A DNA stretch of 64,000 bases. Origin: Culex pipiens pallens (lineage: Eukaryota; Arthropoda; Insecta; Diptera; Culicidae). Location of the stretch: contig NC_068938.1 in NCBI RefSeq assembly GCF_016801865.2, positions 211,137,734 through 211,201,733 on the forward strand. Direction: 5' to 3'. The notes below the pieces were generated by a model. It saw only the letters and a program-made list of their open reading frames with translations. It was not told the origin of the DNA and made no database searches. Positions within the stretch are counted from its first letter, which is position 1, and every line of letters begins with the position of its first letter. Shown here piece by piece: positions 1 through 13,115 of this stretch. The position numbers and the translations under genes are program-made.

Positions 1-527
1 TCATTTTATCATTTTATCATTTTATCATTTTATCATTTTATCATTTTATCATTTTATCATTTTATCATTTTATCATTTTATCATTTTATCATTTTATCAT
101 TTTATCATTTTATCATTTTATCATTTTATCATTTTATCATTTTATCATTTTATCATTTTATCATTTTATCATTTTATCATTTTATCATTTTATCATTTTA
201 TCATTTTATCATTTTATCATTTTATCATTTTATCATTTTATCATTTTATCATTTTATCATTTTATCATTTTATCATTTTATCATTTTATCATTTTATCAT
301 TTTATCATTTTATCATTTTATCATTTTATCATTTTATCATTTTATCATTTTATCATTTTATCATTTTATCATTTTATCATTTTATCATTTTATCATTTTA
401 TCATTTTATCATTTTATCATTTTATCATTTTATCATTTTATCATTTTATCATTTAATCATTTTATCATTTTATCATTTTATCATTTTATCAGTTTATCAT
501 TTTATCATTTTATCATTTTATCATTTT
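1..527. repeat. Satellite array, 8-bp unit (TCATTTTA)n, cut by window edge
   Basis: About 65 head-to-tail copies of the 8-mer TCATTTTA, starting at the first base of the window, so the true left end is not seen. I noticed only two substitutions, near 455 and 492, which means the array is very homogeneous. The plus strand contains almost no G. The array ends in a T run and passes into ordinary AT-rich sequence. Confidence 0.98.
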
Positions 528-1722
528 TTTTAAAATATGTTTTTGTGTTTTGACTATCACGAAAAATTTGTCCATTTTCTTAAAACAACCAATGGCATTT
601 TCAATTTATTATTATTTATTTTGTAAAATGTTGAAATTTTCGGTTTCTTTTATTTTTTCAAGAACAGTCAAATTTTTATAATTTGAAATATGGGTACCAA
701 ACGATTGGATTTTTCGTATACATTTGCACTGTTTTAGTGTTTTTGGAATTGAATTCTCAAATGTTTACTAAATTGCGATTTAAGTATCAATCGAAGCGAA
801 ATTTACCATTTTTTTCTTTTTGTCTTTTTTGTTGTTAAATACTCATAATGCGAAACATGAAAACGTATAAATTCAATTAAGACGGCATTTTGTGAAAGTT
901 TAAGTATTTAATTCCAAAAAGTCTTATACAGTGAAAATGCATACGAAAAATTCAAACGTTTGGTACAAAAATTTGACTATATTCGAAAAAACAAAAATAA
1001 ATGCATTTTTATTGTAATTTTTTTTAATCCTGAAATTTTAATAGTTTTCAATTTGGGTATTAAACGTCTCGAAATTTTGTATAGATTTTCACTACATTTG
1101 AGCTTACGGATAGTTTTAAGTATTCCACACTAAAATTCTAAAACAATGAAATTTTGGTCAAAGTTCCTCATCGTTTAATACCTATTGTTATTACAAATTA
1201 TAAATTTAATTACTTGAAAAATACGGAATTTTGGTAAAAAAATGGGTATCATTCATTTCAAACTTTCGAATTGTTAAAACTTTTTTTTTTGCTTTTTCAA
1301 TACCCACACCCATTATTTTTTAATTTGAGAAACATTTCGAAAAATTTATTCTTTTCAACTGAAATTTCTATGTAATGAAAAATTATTGTTAAAAGTCATG
1401 TTATTTGATACATACAGTAAGTTGAAAAGTGGTTACAAATTGTAACATACAATGTCGAGTGAATTTTAACCTTTTTAATTGGAACCAAAAAAATGCATTT
1501 ATCTTTTGTTTTCTCTAAATTTATCGACTTAACAAATATTTCGTAAAAGAATCTAGAAGAAAATAAACAACGATTTTATTCAATTTGAACTAGATACCAA
1601 TCAAATCGATCAAAATTAAGATTTATTTTAATAAAAGTTTAAGTAATAATTTTTCGATAAGTCGTATTTAAGACAAAAACAGGCAAGGTTACTCCCTAAT
1701 TTTTTTTTAATTTATATTTAAT
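528..1722. other. AT-rich sequence without recognisable features
   Basis: Very AT-rich single-copy-looking sequence with short A and T runs and many stops in all frames. I see no coding potential, no terminal inverted repeats and no tandem structure. It runs up to the target-site duplication of the SINE at 1738. Confidence 0.6.
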
Positions 1723-1737
1723 CAGATTTGTTTTTCA

Positions 1738-2152
1738 AAAAAAAAAATCAAATTATTCGCTCTACAGCATTGCCTTGGCGTTCTCGATTGCGAGATTCCT
1801 ACTCGAAACTAAGCGTCCGAAGGCTTGATTGTTGAGGCAATTGCAAACCTCTTTTTACACTTTAGTTTCCATCCACCCCGGGATTCGAACTGACGACATT
1901 TGGATTGTGAGTCCAACTGCCTACCAGCGACTCCACCGTGGCAGGACCCAGGGAGACGACTCCTACACCTGGAGTGAGCTAACGACCTAACCTTTTTTTT
2001 AGGTTAGTCCGGGGCCAACATTTACTTCCCGTCCGACGGAAGGCGTGATCAGACAAATCTCGTCTCAAAATTTGCCACCGGGACCTTCTGGGATCGAACC
2101 CAGGCCGACTGGGTGAGAGGCTATCACGCTTACCCCTACACCACGATCCCGG
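1738..2152 (-). mobile_element. Twin-type dimeric tRNA-derived SINE, full length
   Basis: Read on the minus strand, the element begins at 2152 with a tRNA-like monomer: an A-box-like TGGTGTAGGGG and a B-box-like GGTTCGATCCC (complement near 2090-2101). A second tRNA-like monomer follows, with TGGAGTCGCTGG and AGTTCGAATCC (complement near 1880-1890). The tail on the minus strand is TTTGA-like and A/T-rich. A perfect 15-bp target duplication, CAGATTTGTTTTTCA, flanks it at 1723-1737 and 2153-2167. Two tRNA units separated by a spacer is the hallmark of the Culex Twin family. Transcription would be by RNA polymerase III from internal promoters. It encodes nothing and would depend on a LINE for movement. 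It is not a real tRNA gene, because acceptor-stem pairing and a standard anticodon arm are absent. Confidence 0.9.
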
Positions 2153-2167
2153 CAGATTTGTTTTTCA

Positions 2168-4721
2168 TGTACATTAAAAAAATATTTAAAAATATTTTAT
2201 TAAAATATTATTAAGTGTCCAATCACAATCGATGACTTTTCACCACAATTTTACGCCCTGTTGAAAAGCTATTGTGGGTGACCAAATTGATAATACTATT
2301 TGTTTACAATAAATCAATTTTCAATTTTCTTACTTTAGAACGAATTGTGTTTGAATTAAAAATGCTCTTTTTTACATTTTTTGACCCAACAAAAAAAACC
2401 TCGAAATTTCAAACATTTGTCATTTTTCTCGAGAATCACTCGACAGTATTCACGAAAGTAACAAAAACTGACAATAGTCAAGTCATGTTACAACAGCCAG
2501 CAGAAGAAACTGGGCTAGATTAAATTAAACTCGGTGGGGTGGTTGGAAGATAGTTATCATCGTTGGCTTCTCCAAAGGGGAGGTCAGTAGTTAAATGTGT
2601 AATTCAAGTCAATTTAAGAACATTTCGGTCCATTGTTGCCACCCACTCCTAGAGCCAGGCCACAAGATCCGGTCAAGTCCGGAGACTCTTTTGAAGGACT
2701 TTCGCCGGGTGACTGATGGAGTTTTTGTTGTCATTTAAGTTTTCACTTAGGATAATTAATAGTTGCAGCGAGTTTCCCGGAAAGAGGAAGCCAAGAGCGC
2801 GGTTCTTAAATTAAGATAATGGCATAAGGAAGGTCAATTTGGGATTTAGTTTCACTTACTTAAGGGAGATGACGCTGGGTTGAAGATGGCTTTGAATATC
2901 GTTGGAGAACTTCATGAAGAAATCATAGGAAAAATCGGACTGGCAATATCTCGAAGTAATCTCTCCAGCTCGGTCAAGAAGCCCCAGAAACGTCCAGCAG
3001 GGAAAAAGTAGTGCATTGTGCAGATTTGAGGTCCGTGGCCAAGAACCGTGTCTCGCAAAAGGGAGAAGAACAACAGTCATGGGAAAGTGCACATCGAATC
3101 CGACCCGACCCAACGACGACGGAGACTGATGATGTCTTTCTTGTACCATTGTTGTTGCCTCCTGGAGTTGGTTGTTTGTATCGCAGCTGGACGAATCAAG
3201 TGGTGTAATCTCTCTGGGTGTTCTGGTTCTGCCTGGCACTGGTTTGTTATTTGCTGGATATCTGGATTGCCGGGGCAACATCATCAGTGAGGTAGATTAG
3301 CCTGACAGTGACAGTGCAGTAGCCGGTAGTTTGTTGTTCCGGTGACCGAAGAAGACGATGATGATGAAGTTCTGGACGGATTTGGTGCGAGGGGACAGAT
3401 TGTCTGGAGTGATTGGAGTGTTGTCTTGGAGAACATACGAAATTATTATGTTGTAATACGGATGGCCTATATATCTGGCCTTTTTTCATCAATAAATGTT
3501 CAAATTTATTATGAAATACGAACCGTCTTACGAAAACATGCTCTGAAAATAAATATAAATTTTGCAACACACTGCCTCATTCTTCCAAAGCCCAACTGCA
3601 ACAAGTTTCTAAACCTTCAAAGCACTTTACACAAAACTTCAAAAAGCACTTTCCAGCCATTGCATCGCTCTTTTCAAAGGCGTGTATCGTCAATATCTTT
3701 CATCTCGCAAAAATGATTCGCCTTCAAAATTCAATGCCCTGCAAATGGCACAGACACACTCTGGCTGACTTGCTAGCTAGCAATCGGCAAATTCCATCAG
3801 CATCAGGAGCATCGTCGGCGGAAAAAAAAAGATTCAAGTTTTGTTCGATTTCAACAGGAAAAAAATAGAAAGAAAAAAAAGCGATGGAAAATCGAACAGA
3901 TATGGATTCAGTAATGGCAACTCAGCATCCTTTCGCTGAAAAGGGCGAACGCAACAACCAACAACGAAAAAAAAAACTCGAAACCAAACAAAAAAACTAT
4001 GAATAGTGGAAAATCGAATGATGGCAGGAGGGAAAAATGTGGGAAAACCTCGCTTTCATCAAATGTTCGCCACACACACACACTCGCTGGCTCGCTGGTT
4101 GGGAAAACTGATGATGATCGAACTGATATCGATGATGATGATAAACGATTGCCAGCGTGGAAGGGTTTTGTGGGAAGCTGATACAGTTTCAAATGTGATC
4201 ACAAGGACATTCAACGCACACACACACACTCGCAAGTTTCCGCAGACTTTATGCTACTTTTTTATCTGTTGTATAAAAAAGAGGACGCGAAGAAAAGTCG
4301 GAAAAGTGGAGCACGTTGCTGGAGGTTTTCGGAATTTACTGTGAAAATGATGACATCGACCGGGCCGGAACGCCGGGGGATCTTCCTGGTGGCGGCGAAA
4401 ATAAAACAGAAAATATGAATAATACCAAAATAGGCAGGCGCATTTTTTTCTGTTCACGTTGTGGAGCGGAAAAAAACGTCAAAGAGGGAAATGCTTTTCC
4501 CGGAGGGGAAACAAGGAAAAACGTCATCAGTCACAATATCAACATATTTTCGTTGGTGGGTTTTCCATTTCGTTTTGGAGAAGGAGATTGGCCGTGAAAA
4601 CTTATGGATTGGATTGGGAAGAATGAAGGAAAAAATTGGATTTAAAAATTTAGATTCAAGTTCAATCCTTAAAGATTTGGATTGAGAAAACTTCGAGTTG
4701 CACCCATAATAAAGACCAAAA
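2168..4721. other. Mixed unique-looking sequence, no gene identified
   Basis: After AT-rich sequence to about 2500 there is a stretch of higher GC content (about 2520-3300), then A-rich sequence with CA runs near 4073-4083 and 4219-4229. Small open frames occur on both strands (142 codons on the minus strand at 2856-3284, 124 on the plus strand at 3342-3716). They overlap each other, have no recognisable domain, and lack convincing codon bias or splice structure. The composition would suit an untranslated exon, an intron or a regulatory region, but nothing decides between these. Confidence 0.4.
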
Positions 4722-6345
4722 CCTAAAAACTAAAAACTAAAAACTAAAAACTAAAAACTAAAAACTAAAAACTAAAAACTAAAAACTAAAAACTAAAAAC
4801 TAAAAACTAAAAACTAAAAACTAAAAACTAAAAACTAAAAACTAAAAACTAAAAACTAAAAACTAAAAACTAAAAACTAAAAACTAAAAACTAAAAACTA
4901 AAAACTAAAACTAAAAACTAAAAACTAAAAACTAAAAACTAAAAACTAAAAACTAAAAACTAAAAACTAAAAACTAAAAACTAAAAACTAAAAACTAAAA
5001 ACTAAAAACTAAAAACTAAAAACTAAAAACTAAAAACTAAAAACTAAAAACTAAAAACTAAAAACTAAAAACTAAAAACTAAAAACTAAAAACTAAAAAC
5101 TAAAAACTAAAAACTAAAAACTAAAAACTAAAAACTAAAAACTAAAAACTAAAAACTAAAAACTAAAAACTAAAAACTAAAAACTAAAAACTAAAAACTA
5201 AAAACTAAAAACTAAAAACTAAAAACTAAAAACTAAAAACTAAAAACTAAAAACTAAAAACTAAAAACTAAAAACTAAAAACTAAAAACTAAAAACTAAA
5301 AACTAAAAACTAAAAACTAAAAACTAAAAACTAAAAACTAAAAACTAAAAACTAAAAACTAAAAACTAAAAACTAAAAACTAAAAACTAAAAACTAAAAA
5401 CTAAAAACTAAAAACTAAAAACTAAAAACTAAAAACTAAAAACTAAAAACTAAAAACTAAAAACTAAAAACTAAAAACTAAAAACTAAAAACTAAAAACT
5501 AAAAACTAAAAACTAAAAACTAAAAACTAAAAACTAAAAACTAAAAACTAAAAACTAAAAACTAAAAACTAAAAACTAAAAACTAAAAACTAAAAACTAA
5601 AAACTAAAAACTAAAAACTAAAAACTAAAAACTAAAAACTAAAAACTAAAAACTAAAAACTAAAAACTAAAAACTAAAAACTAAAAACTAAAAACTAAAA
5701 ACTAAAAACTAAAAACTAAAAACTAAAAACTAAAAACTAAAAACTAAAAACTAAAAACTAAAAACTAAAAACTAAAAACTAAAAACTAAAAACTAAAAAC
5801 TAAAAAACTAAAAACTAAAAACTAAAAACTAAAAACTAAAAACTAAAAACTAAAAACTAAAAACTAAAAACTAAAAACTAAAAACTAAAAACTAAAAACT
5901 AAAAACTAAAAACTAAAAACTAAAAACTAAAAACTAAAAACTAAAAACTAAAAACTAAAAACTAAAAACTAAAAACTAAAAACTAAAAACTAAAAACTAA
6001 AAACTAAAAACTAAAAACTAAAAACTAAAAACTAAAAACTAAAAACTAAAAACTAAAAACTAAAAACTAAAAACTAAAAACTAAAAACTAAAAACTAAAA
6101 ACTAAAAACTAAAAACTAAAAACTAAAAACTAAAAACTAAAAACTAAAAACTAAAAACTAAAAACTAAAAACTAAAACTAAAACTAAAAACTAAAAACTA
6201 AAAACTAAAAACTAAAAACTAAAAACTAAAAACTAAAAACTAAAAACTAAAAACTAAAAACTAAAAACTAAAAACTAAAAACTAAAAACTAAAAACTAAA
6301 AACTAAAAACTAAAAACTAAAAACTAAAAACTAAAAACTAAAAAC
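4722..6345. repeat. Satellite array, 7-bp unit (CTAAAAA)n
   Basis: About 230 copies of CTAAAAA over 1.6 kb. It is almost perfect: I see only a few unit-length changes (a 6-bp unit near 4908, an 8-bp unit near 5806, and two 6-bp units near 6175-6185). All the visible variants are A-tract length changes, as expected for slippage, and there are almost no substitutions. The plus strand lacks G. The unit resembles no known insect telomere repeat closely enough to call it telomeric. Confidence 0.98.
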
Positions 6346-6394
6346 ACTTGACACTTGACACTTGACACTTGACACTTGACACTTGACACTTGAA
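6346..6394. repeat. Short tandem array (CACTTGA)n
   Basis: Seven copies of a second 7-mer, CACTTGA, abut the CTAAAAA array with no spacer. The two units share length (7 bp) and an ACT/CACT core, so one array may have been seeded at the edge of the other. The array ends at TGAACCTGAT. Confidence 0.95.
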
Positions 6395-9216
6395 CCTGAT
6401 ACAAAAAAAAATAAAATGTGCTTCATTATCTTTCAAATATTTTTTTTTTTTTCAAGATTCAAAATCGAGGTGGCTTAAGACACTCTGCTCTGCGAGCATA
6501 ATCTAATTATTCATTTATTTCTTCCATACAATATTTAATAAATTTTTGCATTAGGTTTTTCAGAATAAACCAGATAAAACTTGTCATATGAAAACTTATA
6601 AAATCAAGATTAACGACAGATAAGTGAATTTTGTTTCGAATTTCATTTGTTGTTAAAGATTTGGATGCTAAGAAAAAATAGTGATTGTATAAAATTACTA
6701 AATAGGGGAACAGCATCTAATTCCAGCGTGCCTCTAATGTTGGCAGGTCAGTACTTTGACATTCAATTAAAGCTAATTAAAAGCGTTTTTAACTGAAATC
6801 GAGTGATAAATAGCTCAATAAGGAGTGAGCAAGCAAGTTTCTATCACAAGTTTTGCAAAATTTGTTGTTTTTTTATAGTGAAAATCAGCAAATTAGATGG
6901 AGTATGGAGCGAGTGCTTAACCTGCCAAACAAACGAGAATTACCCCTTGAATTTTAGATGACAGCAACATAATTTTGGGAAACCTTATTTCACGTTGATT
7001 TAATTTTTTTATGCGATCACTTAATTTCTGGGCACCCAAAAATGTATCTTCAAAAACAATTGAAATGCGAATCTAAGTATGCTCATCTATTGAAAATCAT
7101 TTAATTCTGGTTTTCATTTGAAATTTTTTATCTGGTTAATTCCAAAAAGTCACTTAAAGTTTCCGTTTCCTTCCTCTTTCAAGAAATTTTCTCCGAAATT
7201 GAAAAGCCGAAGAAGGTACGAACCTCTTTTTGCTACACGTCACATTTGAGAGTGTGGGTGTGTGTGTGTGTCTAAAACATCTTAACCAATATCCGCCCCT
7301 TCTCATTATTATCGCCCCACGCATTTCGCAGGTGAGAGATAGTATTTAGTGGTATGTCAGGAGGGAAGCATGTGTCAAAATGATGGGCCTGGAGGTGGGT
7401 GGTGTGAGTTTTTCATCCGCCTGTTAGGTGGGAGGGATATTTTCCTTGCCACCCACGAAAGACGCTTTTTGCGCTAAATTTTACCTGTTGCGTTTGTCGT
7501 TATCATTAGATTTTTTTTTTTTTTTTGGAGAAGGTGTGGCTTGGATAAGGTTGTTTTTGTTAGAAATAATTTAATTAAATTTTGCAAAAGAACACGATTT
7601 GAAAAATACTTACAGTAAAATACAAACAAAAAATGTTGTGACACAGATTTCACGAAATTGGAAAATTTGACAGTTAGAAATCATTTAATATCTGAAATTG
7701 AAATGGCTTAAATTTTACTAGAAATCACTATCCTTCCAATCATCCACTTCCCCCACCGATGAAACTCCCCTAATGGATTCCCAGTAGTGCTACTGCTCTG
7801 TCAAACCATCGTCGTTGCACCCTTCCGAGAATCGTAAATTTCAATCAATTGGTCAACAACCGCAAAAACAAATAGTCCCACTGCTTCTTTCCCCTATCTC
7901 GTCCTCAAGCATCCTTACACATACTCTTCAACCTCTAACCAACCCCTCTGAAGGAAAACGCACTCTGCGATGCTGTCACATGGTCCCTCTCACACTCCAG
8001 AGAAAAAAAGAAAACACTTACTTTGACGTTTCTCTCCCTCTCAGATGGTCACGCTCAAGGACACAGAAGGAAAAACAAACAAAAAAAATGTTTTTCTTGT
8101 CGATTTTCGCATTTGCCTCGTCCCTTGCAGAAACGTCAAACGCAGTCCCTTTCCGGCTGTCAGTGTGAAGGGAGAGTGTTGTTACGGGAAAGTTTGTGGA
8201 AAATTTCGCACTTGAGATGAAAATTGAGAAGTTTAAGAGTTGAAACGATACAAGTAGAGAAGAGAGGGAGAGAGTGATTTCCGCAACACTTTCAAACTAC
8301 AGATTTGAAGCATCCAGCATCCCTTTGCTGTCAAAGTGATAGCAAATTGCGTTTTTCTTCAAGATGAAGCAAATTTTATATTTTCAATTGTTTATTCAGC
8401 ATAACGTTATGTTTGATTTTCATTTGAAACCATTAAAATCTTCTCTTTTTGGCTTATTTTTTGATAACACAAAAATCAGCAATTGAATTCAGAGTTTTGA
8501 AGAGACACCATGACCAGCTCAAGATCCAGCTGGTACTAACCAGTTAGCTGGAGCAGGTTGTTGGAGAAAGAGAGCACAGTTCCAAACTCAGTCTCAGTCT
8601 GTGTGTGCCAAAGGGCTTATCAACTGACAGCAACATCACTCTCTTGAAATGTTGTTCTCGCTCTGGAAAATGAGAGGCAAAGAGAGAGAAATGAGGGAAA
8701 ATGACGAACAAACGTGGATTCAACCCTGATTTTCTCTTTGTGAGCAGTATTTCATTGGGTGAGCGGTGCTACCGGGCACAACGTGCTGATTCAACGAGAT
8801 TTTGTAAATAAACTGATTTGTTTTTTATACGTTTGATTAATATCATTCTAGTTGTTAATATATTTTTTTAAATAGTATCTACCAAGATTTTTTAAAACAT
8901 GTACTTTTTGCGAAAACTATGTTCAATGAGAAAATATGTTGATATTTTTACGTTATTTTTAACATTTATTCAAACATTCGCTGATCCTAATTTTTGCTAA
9001 TTTATTTAAAAAAATGAATTTCTTCCTATCCTATAAAATAAACATATAAAGCTTTTAATTCTGTTGTACTGCATAAATCAACCTAATTGCAGTGCTTACT
9101 ATTCAGAAAAACAGTTTTTTTGTAACTTATTTGTTTTGTTTAATTTACGACTTTATTAAAAATCTCATTATGAATTGATTATGCAACTATTTATCAAATT
9201 TCTTTTAGAATTATAC
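6395..9216. other. AT-rich sequence, no gene identified; small GT microsatellite
   Basis: No supported gene. It contains a GT-rich microsatellite at about 7251-7272, an uninterrupted T run near 7510-7527, and a purine-rich stretch near 8255-8275. A plus-strand open frame of 117 codons (7815-8168) has low-complexity composition and no recognisable domain, and I do not call it. The segment ends at the 8-bp target duplication of the hAT-type element. Confidence 0.5.
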
Positions 9217-11362
9217 AGTTATGACAAGGGTACCAACCTTTCGGCCCTGCGGGCCAGATCTGATTTTTTTTTAATGCAGTGCAACTGATGTTTGATAAAA
9301 GTTGCAACAAAAAAGCATAACATTATTATCATCATATCATTTTAAAATAATCAAATAAAAAATCTATTGTTGCAAATAAGATTCAATTTACTTAATTATA
9401 GGAAAGAAAAACAAAGATTACTTTGAAAAATATGTTTTATTTTTATTTCTATTTTGGTTTGTTTTGTTTAAAATTGAATTGCTATTGTTTTGTCGATTGC
9501 AATTGAATACAAATGGCCACAGCCTGTTTTTTAAAGTTTGGTTTCCTCAACACAACAATATATTAAGATAAAATCAATGAGGCATCATAAAATTTATTTA
9601 AGCAAAATTTGGATTCAAATCTTCTTAACATAGTTATTCTTTAAGTTTGTTCAAACAATAGAAATTAATTAAAAACATTTTTTTTGTCTATTTTAAGACG
9701 CTTTTCAATATTTCAAAAATATTTGCAGCAAACTTTGTTATCTGTATAATCAATTTACTTTATTAAGAATTTTTGGACAAAATTCATTTCTGAAAAGTTT
9801 TTTAAAACTACATAATTATTTTCATACCCATTTATCAAAAAACCAATTTTAATAAAATGCCTCAAAACAGAAAAGTTAAAATTTGTTGTGAACTCATTCA
9901 AAACTGTAAGAATTCAATGTAAGAATTATTCTGTACAACGATCCAAATTTGCTATCGTATATTTCACTTTTTTACGAAATTGATTATTACGTTTCCTTTT
10001 CCAAGTTTTCAGTTTATTTATTGATTCTGAAAGCATCAACATAGAAATGATAACAACTGAATTCAAACATAAAGGACACATTCTCCGGCAATGTACACCT
10101 TAGGATGAAATTTTGAAAAGCGTGTATGAGCTATTTGGATATTTTTCCTCGATTCTAGACTACTTGAAGCTTCAAAAATCATGGTTTTCATTAATTGATC
10201 ATTTGAATATCATTTTGTACAAGTTGGTTAGGCCATGCATCAATTCGTGATAAAATCATCGTTTTAAAAAATTTTTTCTAAAAACTCCTGGTTTTCAGCG
10301 AAATAAAATCCAAAAAATATTCTTTTGATTCCATTTTGTAGGTTTTTAGTTGTACTAAACGGAAATGTCATGGGTTTGCAGTTTATCTTAAGTTAAATAT
10401 TTTTTCAAACTAGTGTAAGTTTACCATTTTATTGCGTTGCAACGTCACGAAAAAGGGACATTTGTTTATGTCAACAAAAAACTAAACATTCAATCATTTT
10501 GATATTTCGGATGCTCTTTGTACTTGGAAAGAGCTTTCAAACGCAATCTTGAGCGACTTAATTGGTTGTCTAGATCCAAAGTTACAACAGGTTTAAGTTT
10601 GCGTTGCAACGTCACGAAATTTTAAATCATATTGGTCACATGGCAAAAAAGGTAGTTGGTAGTAGCGTAGTTGGTTGTTGAAGATAAAAGGGTATTAAAT
10701 ATTATATATTTGTTATATAATGTTTCCGAGCATATTTACAGAAGAATTGTACATGGGTCATTCACAAATTCCGTCATTTAAGTTTGATGCAACTCGAAAA
10801 AAAAGTATTTTATGAAACTTGCTGAACAAATCAAAATAGACCGATGTTCACAAGGGGGAAAAATTCTAAAACTTACAAAAAAGTAATCACGTGGTTACTG
10901 GATGGCCCCTTTATGATAAACTGATTTACGTGAGGGTTCATTCTAATACAACGCAATGATTTTTTTTATCCCACACCCTTATGTAAGTCAAATTACAGTG
11001 AAATTCATTAAACAATAAAAATCACGTGATTCGATTGTTTTTTTCACAAACTTTTGTCACTCTGTTGTTGGACGAACCCTTACTTAAATAAGTTGTATGC
11101 AACGTTTTGTTGTTCACAATTAAAAATGTTATGTTGCGTAGTTAAACAGTTATATTATTTCCTCAAATTTAATTTAAAAAGCACAAAAGTCAACAAAATA
11201 AGTTACGTTGTTTGCAGATCACCCCTTAGGGACCATGAACAAACGACATGGGCACTTTATTTATAAATTCAAAATAAGCCCTCCTGAAAACTTGAAGCTC
11301 CTCACCTCCCTTCTAAAACTCCCACGTGTTTTGTAAGTTGCCCAAAACCATTAAAATATTAA

Positions 11363-11516
11363 GGGAGCGTTCTTGCATTACGTAACAAAACATTTATATT
11401 TTTAGACCCCCTCCACCCCCTGGAAATACATTTCCGATACACTTTTTTTGTATAAATCCTCGAACCCTCCTCCCTCCCCCTTGATATTACGCCGTTACGT
11501 AATGCATGGACGTTCC
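11363..11516. mobile_element. MITE with GGGAGCGTTC ends, diverged copy
   Basis: The left end GGGAGCGTTCTTGCATTACG and the right end (complement GGAACGTCCATGCATTACG) form imperfect inverted repeats matching the clean copy at 61580-61854. The interior is rich in C runs on this strand, as the other copy is in G runs. No target duplication can be read with confidence, consistent with age. It lies inside the extra DNA of the hAT-type element. Confidence 0.65.
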
Positions 11517-11533
11517 GTTACATGGATAGAGGA

Positions 11534-11662
11534 CGGGAGGGGGGGGGGGGGTTTCCTTCGTGATAATGGAATAATACAAAAAAAAATATTTTGAAAACCC
11601 TTTGGAAAACTTTGTAAATCGTACTGCAACTGTGAAAGCAGAATAGGGGGAGGGGGGGGGGT
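11534..11662. repeat. Two G homopolymer tracts
   Basis: Runs of G interrupted by single A bases lie at about 11534-11551 and 11647-11661, inside sequence that is otherwise AT-rich. Such tracts can fold as G-quadruplexes, and they also commonly cause sequencing and assembly errors. No gene context gives them a role. Confidence 0.7.
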
Positions 11663-12630
11663 CTAACATGGGCAGGCCAATCAATTGTCACATGTCCTTG
11701 TACTGTCTATTAATGTCTTATAATCAAATCTTAACCTACAGTTGTTCAGCCTAACAAAAACTATGATTTATTTTGAAACTATGAATTCGTGACGTTGCAA
11801 CGCAACGAAAAACCCTGTTTTCAAAAACAGAGCGTTGCAACGTCACGAAATGTAAGAGGTCTTCAAAAATCGAGGTTTAATTTTTTCGAAAAACTAATGA
11901 TTGCATTCGATTTGTTGGCCAATTTTACATTAAAAATGGAAGAAGAACTCCAAATTTGCCGTTTAACAGAGCAGAGTTAATGGCGAAACATGAATTGGGT
12001 CAGGATTGAGAAAAAGTCACGCGTTGCAACGTCACGCTACATATCCCCCTCTCAAATATAGAATATTCGCTTAAAATAATGTTTCAAAATTGTTTCTTAT
12101 AGGAAATTTAATGTACTTTCCGAATCTGTAATAACATATGTACCTTTTCAATGTTATTTTTGAGTTACAGCCGAAATACTGAAAAAAGAAAAGTCAAAGC
12201 GTTGCAACGTCACGGCGGAATGTGTCAAAGAATGTTTGAATTTGAAACAAAAAAACACAATTTTTTTCTCAATTAAATTTTTGTTGAAATATATGAAAAT
12301 TTGAACTCAAGCTTTTTTTTTTCAATCTAGACTCTAAATTTATTTATCGAATATTTCATTAACCCAACCCCGCCTTTAAACGGGCTTCGATTTAAAAAAT
12401 CGCCAAAAATCTATTTTTCAACCAATTTTTGATCTTTAAAATGCATTAGAAAGAAGAACTCATAAAATTTTAGAAAATATATGGGTTGGATGTTGTTTTA
12501 TGTAACTTTGCTAATGTTTTAAAAAATGTAATTTTTTAAGGGTCAACTTTGGCTGTGTTTTAAACTAACATTTCCTATATTTCAAGTAAAAAGAAGTATG
12601 CAGTAATTGATAATGGTGCCAGCAGAATGG

Positions 12631-13115
12631 TTATTTTTATTTTTATTTTTATTTATTTTAGTCACACCGTCTTTGATACAAAAAATATCCACAGACTGAA
12701 TTTAATCTATACCCTTAATTCTACTTTTAAAGCTAAGTTTGGACATTCCGTTGGTAAATTTGACACAGACAGAATGAAAACATTTACAACATTCATAAAA
12801 AGGGTTAAAATAACTTCTCCAGCCATCGTTCGGGATTCTAAACAGAACATCACCTCTCCGATTTCTCTCTGGAGCTTGCGGCGGAAGCAAAGCTATTAGT
12901 GCCTGGCAGTCCGAGTTTCCGTTCACTACGTCGAATAAGAAAAGACGCCTGAGGAATGAAACCCGCAAAGAGAGCTTTTCCATCCTCAGAAATTGGAGTC
13001 TCTCCTCGTAGTGAGCCTGTCTCACTGGGTGGTTGAAGGGAAGTTTGCGGATAATCATCCTCGTTGCGGTTCTTTGCACTCTTTCGTACAAGTTTGCAGA
13101 AAATGTGAAAAACAA
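12631..13115 (-). mobile_element. 5'-truncated LINE: C-terminal end of a non-LTR reverse transcriptase protein
   Basis: A minus-strand frame (13115 to 12702, 137 codons) has the layout of the region after the polymerase core in jockey/LOA-like LINE proteins. It shows YERVQRTATRMI near residues 11-22, LPFNHPVRQAHYEERLQFL near residues 25-43, LSLRVSFLRRLFLFDVVNG near residues 48-66, then an FRIPN segment near residues 92-96. The catalytic YADD region would lie upstream and is missing, so this is a dead 5'-truncated insertion. Downstream on the minus strand, after the stop, the sequence ends in TAAAA/AAAAT repeats (12631-12660), a typical LINE 3' tail. I found no clean target duplication. Other known 5'-truncated LINE fragments look the same. 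Clade assignment is tentative. Confidence 0.75.

Larger units (their letters stand above)
10434..12214. repeat. Six dispersed copies of a 16-bp motif with a palindromic core
   Basis: GCGTTGCAACGTCACG occurs exactly at 10434-10449, 10601-10616, 11832-11847, 12021-12036 and 12199-12214 on the plus strand, and at 11788-11803 on the minus strand. CGTTGCAACG is a perfect 10-bp palindrome. Neighbouring spacings of 167, 189 and 178 bp suggest a decayed tandem family with a unit near 180 bp, in which only this motif stayed constant. The sequence between copies is AT-rich and I cannot align it by eye. The function is unknown: a protein-binding site, possibly for a transposase, is one possibility. Confidence 0.85.

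Noticed and set aside
1860..2152. True tRNA genes
   Set aside because: A and B boxes are present, but the acceptor and anticodon stems do not fold correctly and target duplications show that this is a SINE.
2856..3284. 142-codon minus frame
   Set aside because: Overlapped by three frames on the other strand or in other phases, no domain, and no splice or start context that stands out.
4722..6345. Telomere or former telomere
   Set aside because: CTAAAAA is unlike the canonical insect repeat TTAGG, flies and mosquitoes lack that system, and the array is interstitial.
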